DNA of 64,000 nucleotides from Heloderma charlesbogerti. Taxonomy: Eukaryota; Chordata; Lepidosauria; Squamata; Helodermatidae. The stretch covers positions 1,054,001-1,118,000 of the forward strand of contig JANEZZ010000404.1 in NCBI GenBank assembly GCA_026122225.1. Reading direction: 5' to 3'. The translations under genes and the position numbers were made by a program. This document shows positions 62,512 through 64,000 of this stretch, one piece after another. Position 1 is the stretch's first letter. The number at the start of each line of letters is the position of its first letter. Under the pieces are notes generated by a model. It worked only from the letters and a program-made list of their open reading frames with translations. It had not been told where the DNA came from and did not search any database.

Positions 62512-64000
62512 TCGTAGAATCACAGAATAGTAGGGTTGGAAGGGGCCTACAAGGCCATCGAGTCCAACCCCCTGCTCAATGCAGGAATCCAAGTCAGAGC
62601 ATCCCTGACAGGTGGCTGTCCAGCCTCATCTTGAATGCCTCCAGTGTGGGAGAGCCCACCGCCTCCCTAGGTAATTGGTACCATTGTCGTATTGCCCCAA
62701 CAGTCAGGAAGGTTTTCCTGATGTTCAGCTGGAATCTGGCTTCCTGTAACTTGAGCCCATTATTCCGTGTCCTGCACTCTGGGATGACCGAGAAGAGATC
62801 CTAGCCTTCCTCTCTGGGACAACCTTTCAAGTACTTGAAGGATCTCCCCTCAGTCTTCTCTTCTCAAGGCTAAACATGCCCAGTTCTTTCAGTCTCATAG
62901 GGCCTTTTTTCCAGTCCCCTGATCATCTTTGTTGCCCTCCTCTGAACCCTCTCCAGCTTGTCTGCATCCTTCTTAAAATGTGGTGCCCAGAACTGGACAC
63001 AGTATTCCAGATGAGGCTTAACCAGTGCTGAGTAGAGGGGAACTAGTACTTCCCAGGATTTGGAAGCTATGCTTCTATTAATGCAGCCCAACGTAGCATT
63101 TGCCTTTTTTGCAGCCACATCACATTGCTGGCTCATATTCACTTTGTGATCGACAACAATTCCAAGATCCTTCTCGCTTGTAGTGTTGTCGAGTCACGTA
63201 TCCCCCATCTTGTAACTGTGCATTTGGTTTCTTTTCCCTAGGTGCAGAACTTGGCATTTATCCCTGTTAAATGTCATTCTGTTGTTTTCTGTCCAGCACC
63301 CCAGTCTATCAAGATCACTTTTAATTTTGTTTCTGTCTTCCAAGGTATTAGCTATCCCACCCAATTTTGTGTCATCTGCAAATTTGATCAACTTTCCCTG
63401 CACCTCCTCCTCCAAGTCATTAATAAACATGTTGAAGAGCACTGGGCCCAGGACTGAGCCCTGCGGTACCCCACTCGTTACCTCTCCCCAGTTGGAGAAG
63501 GTCCCATTGATAAGCACTCCTTGAGTCCGATTCTGTAGCCAACTGTGGATCCACCGGATCGTTGTTTCATCTAGCCCACTTTGAGCTAGTTTGCTCATCA
63601 GGAGATCATGGGGCACTTTGTCAAAAGCTTTGCTGAAGTCGAGGTATATGATGTCCACAGCATTCCCACGGTCCACAAGGGAGGTGACTTGATCAAAAAA
63701 TGAGATCAGATTCGTCTGGCAGGATTTGTTCTTGACAAATCCATGTTGGCTTCGAGTAATCACTGCATTGTTTTCAAGGTGCCTACAGATGGATTGCTTT
63801 ATAACCTGCTCCAGAATTCTCCCAGGGATTGATGTCAGACTGACTGGTCTGTAGTTCCCAGGATCCTCCTTTTTACCCTTTTTGAAGATAGGGACAACAT
63901 TAGCCCTCCTCCAGTCATCTGGCACGTCACCCATCCTCCATGATTGCTCAAAGACAATAGACAGAGGTTCTGAGAGTTCTTCTGCCAGTTCCTTTATTAC
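62512..64000 (-). mobile_element. CR1 LINE, runs off the window
   Basis: The 3' terminus at 62512 has the CR1 end block. The element extends past base 64000. It is the same lineage as 1061-2296 and 20604-23020. Confidence 0.93.
62870..64000 (-). pseudogene. CR1 ORF2 reverse transcriptase, partial
   Basis: From the right edge: VPDDWRRANVVPIFKKGKK, NYRPVSLTSIPGR, SQHGFVKNKSCQTNL, YLDFSKAFDKVPHD, GVPQGSVLGPVLFNMF and an intact catalytic FADD. A single Trp-to-stop change after KMGDT (about 63194) breaks it; the same frame continues with [20 protein letters not shown] short deletion near 62900 then shifts the frame in the ...KPYE..RLKEL segment. Unlike the other two copies, it has TTA rather than TGA at the codon after NNGLK. 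Confidence 0.9.

Overview
This window looks like vertebrate nuclear DNA, most likely from a squamate reptile (lizard or snake). The repeat mix points there: an RTE-BovB LINE, two lineages of CR1 LINE with different 3' ends, L2 LINEs, a Tc1/mariner transposon, tRNA-derived and MIR-like SINEs, and many palindromic hAT- and Harbinger-like MITEs. The species call is inference from these families; no search was run.

The only cellular protein-coding exon I can support is the first coding exon of SMAD3, at 49256-49461 on the minus strand. It encodes residues 1-68 plus two bases of codon 69 of a TGF-beta receptor-regulated SMAD and ends at a GT splice donor. It sits in a CpG island of about 1.2 kb (about 48895-50135) holding GC boxes, an octamer motif and a GGGCA pentanucleotide array. 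Because the gene reads leftwards, everything from 49255 down to base 1 is best read as part of SMAD3 intron 1. Everything right of about 50200 is upstream flanking DNA.

Layout of the intron, left to right: CR1 (1061-2296), tRNA-SINE, Tc1 transposon with a TA target duplication (3819-5471), mostly unassigned DNA to 16.9 kb with scattered MITE and LINE fragments, a 974-bp nested-palindrome hAT element with an 8-bp duplication (16987-17960), a U6 snRNA pseudogene inside another repeat (18146-18235), CR1 (20604-23020), a decayed second-lineage CR1 (27740-30437), foldback MITEs, BovB (38062-39841), L2 (44885-47190), then the SMAD3 exon.

Layout upstream of SMAD3: dispersed repeats and foldbacks (50935-54008), paired octamer motifs (54844-54857), a second GC-rich block of unknown nature (55770-56530), an L2 3' end split by an 880-bp terminal-inverted-repeat element (60085-61465), and a CR1 running off the right edge (62512-64000).

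The LINE and transposase reading frames are all broken by stops, frameshifts or changed catalytic residues, although BovB is nearly intact. No retrovirus, CRISPR array, operon or other multi-gene system was seen. The most unusual items are the nested-palindrome hAT element, the U6 insertion with an empty-site paralogue elsewhere in the window, and three clustered substitutions in the SMAD3 MH1 domain.
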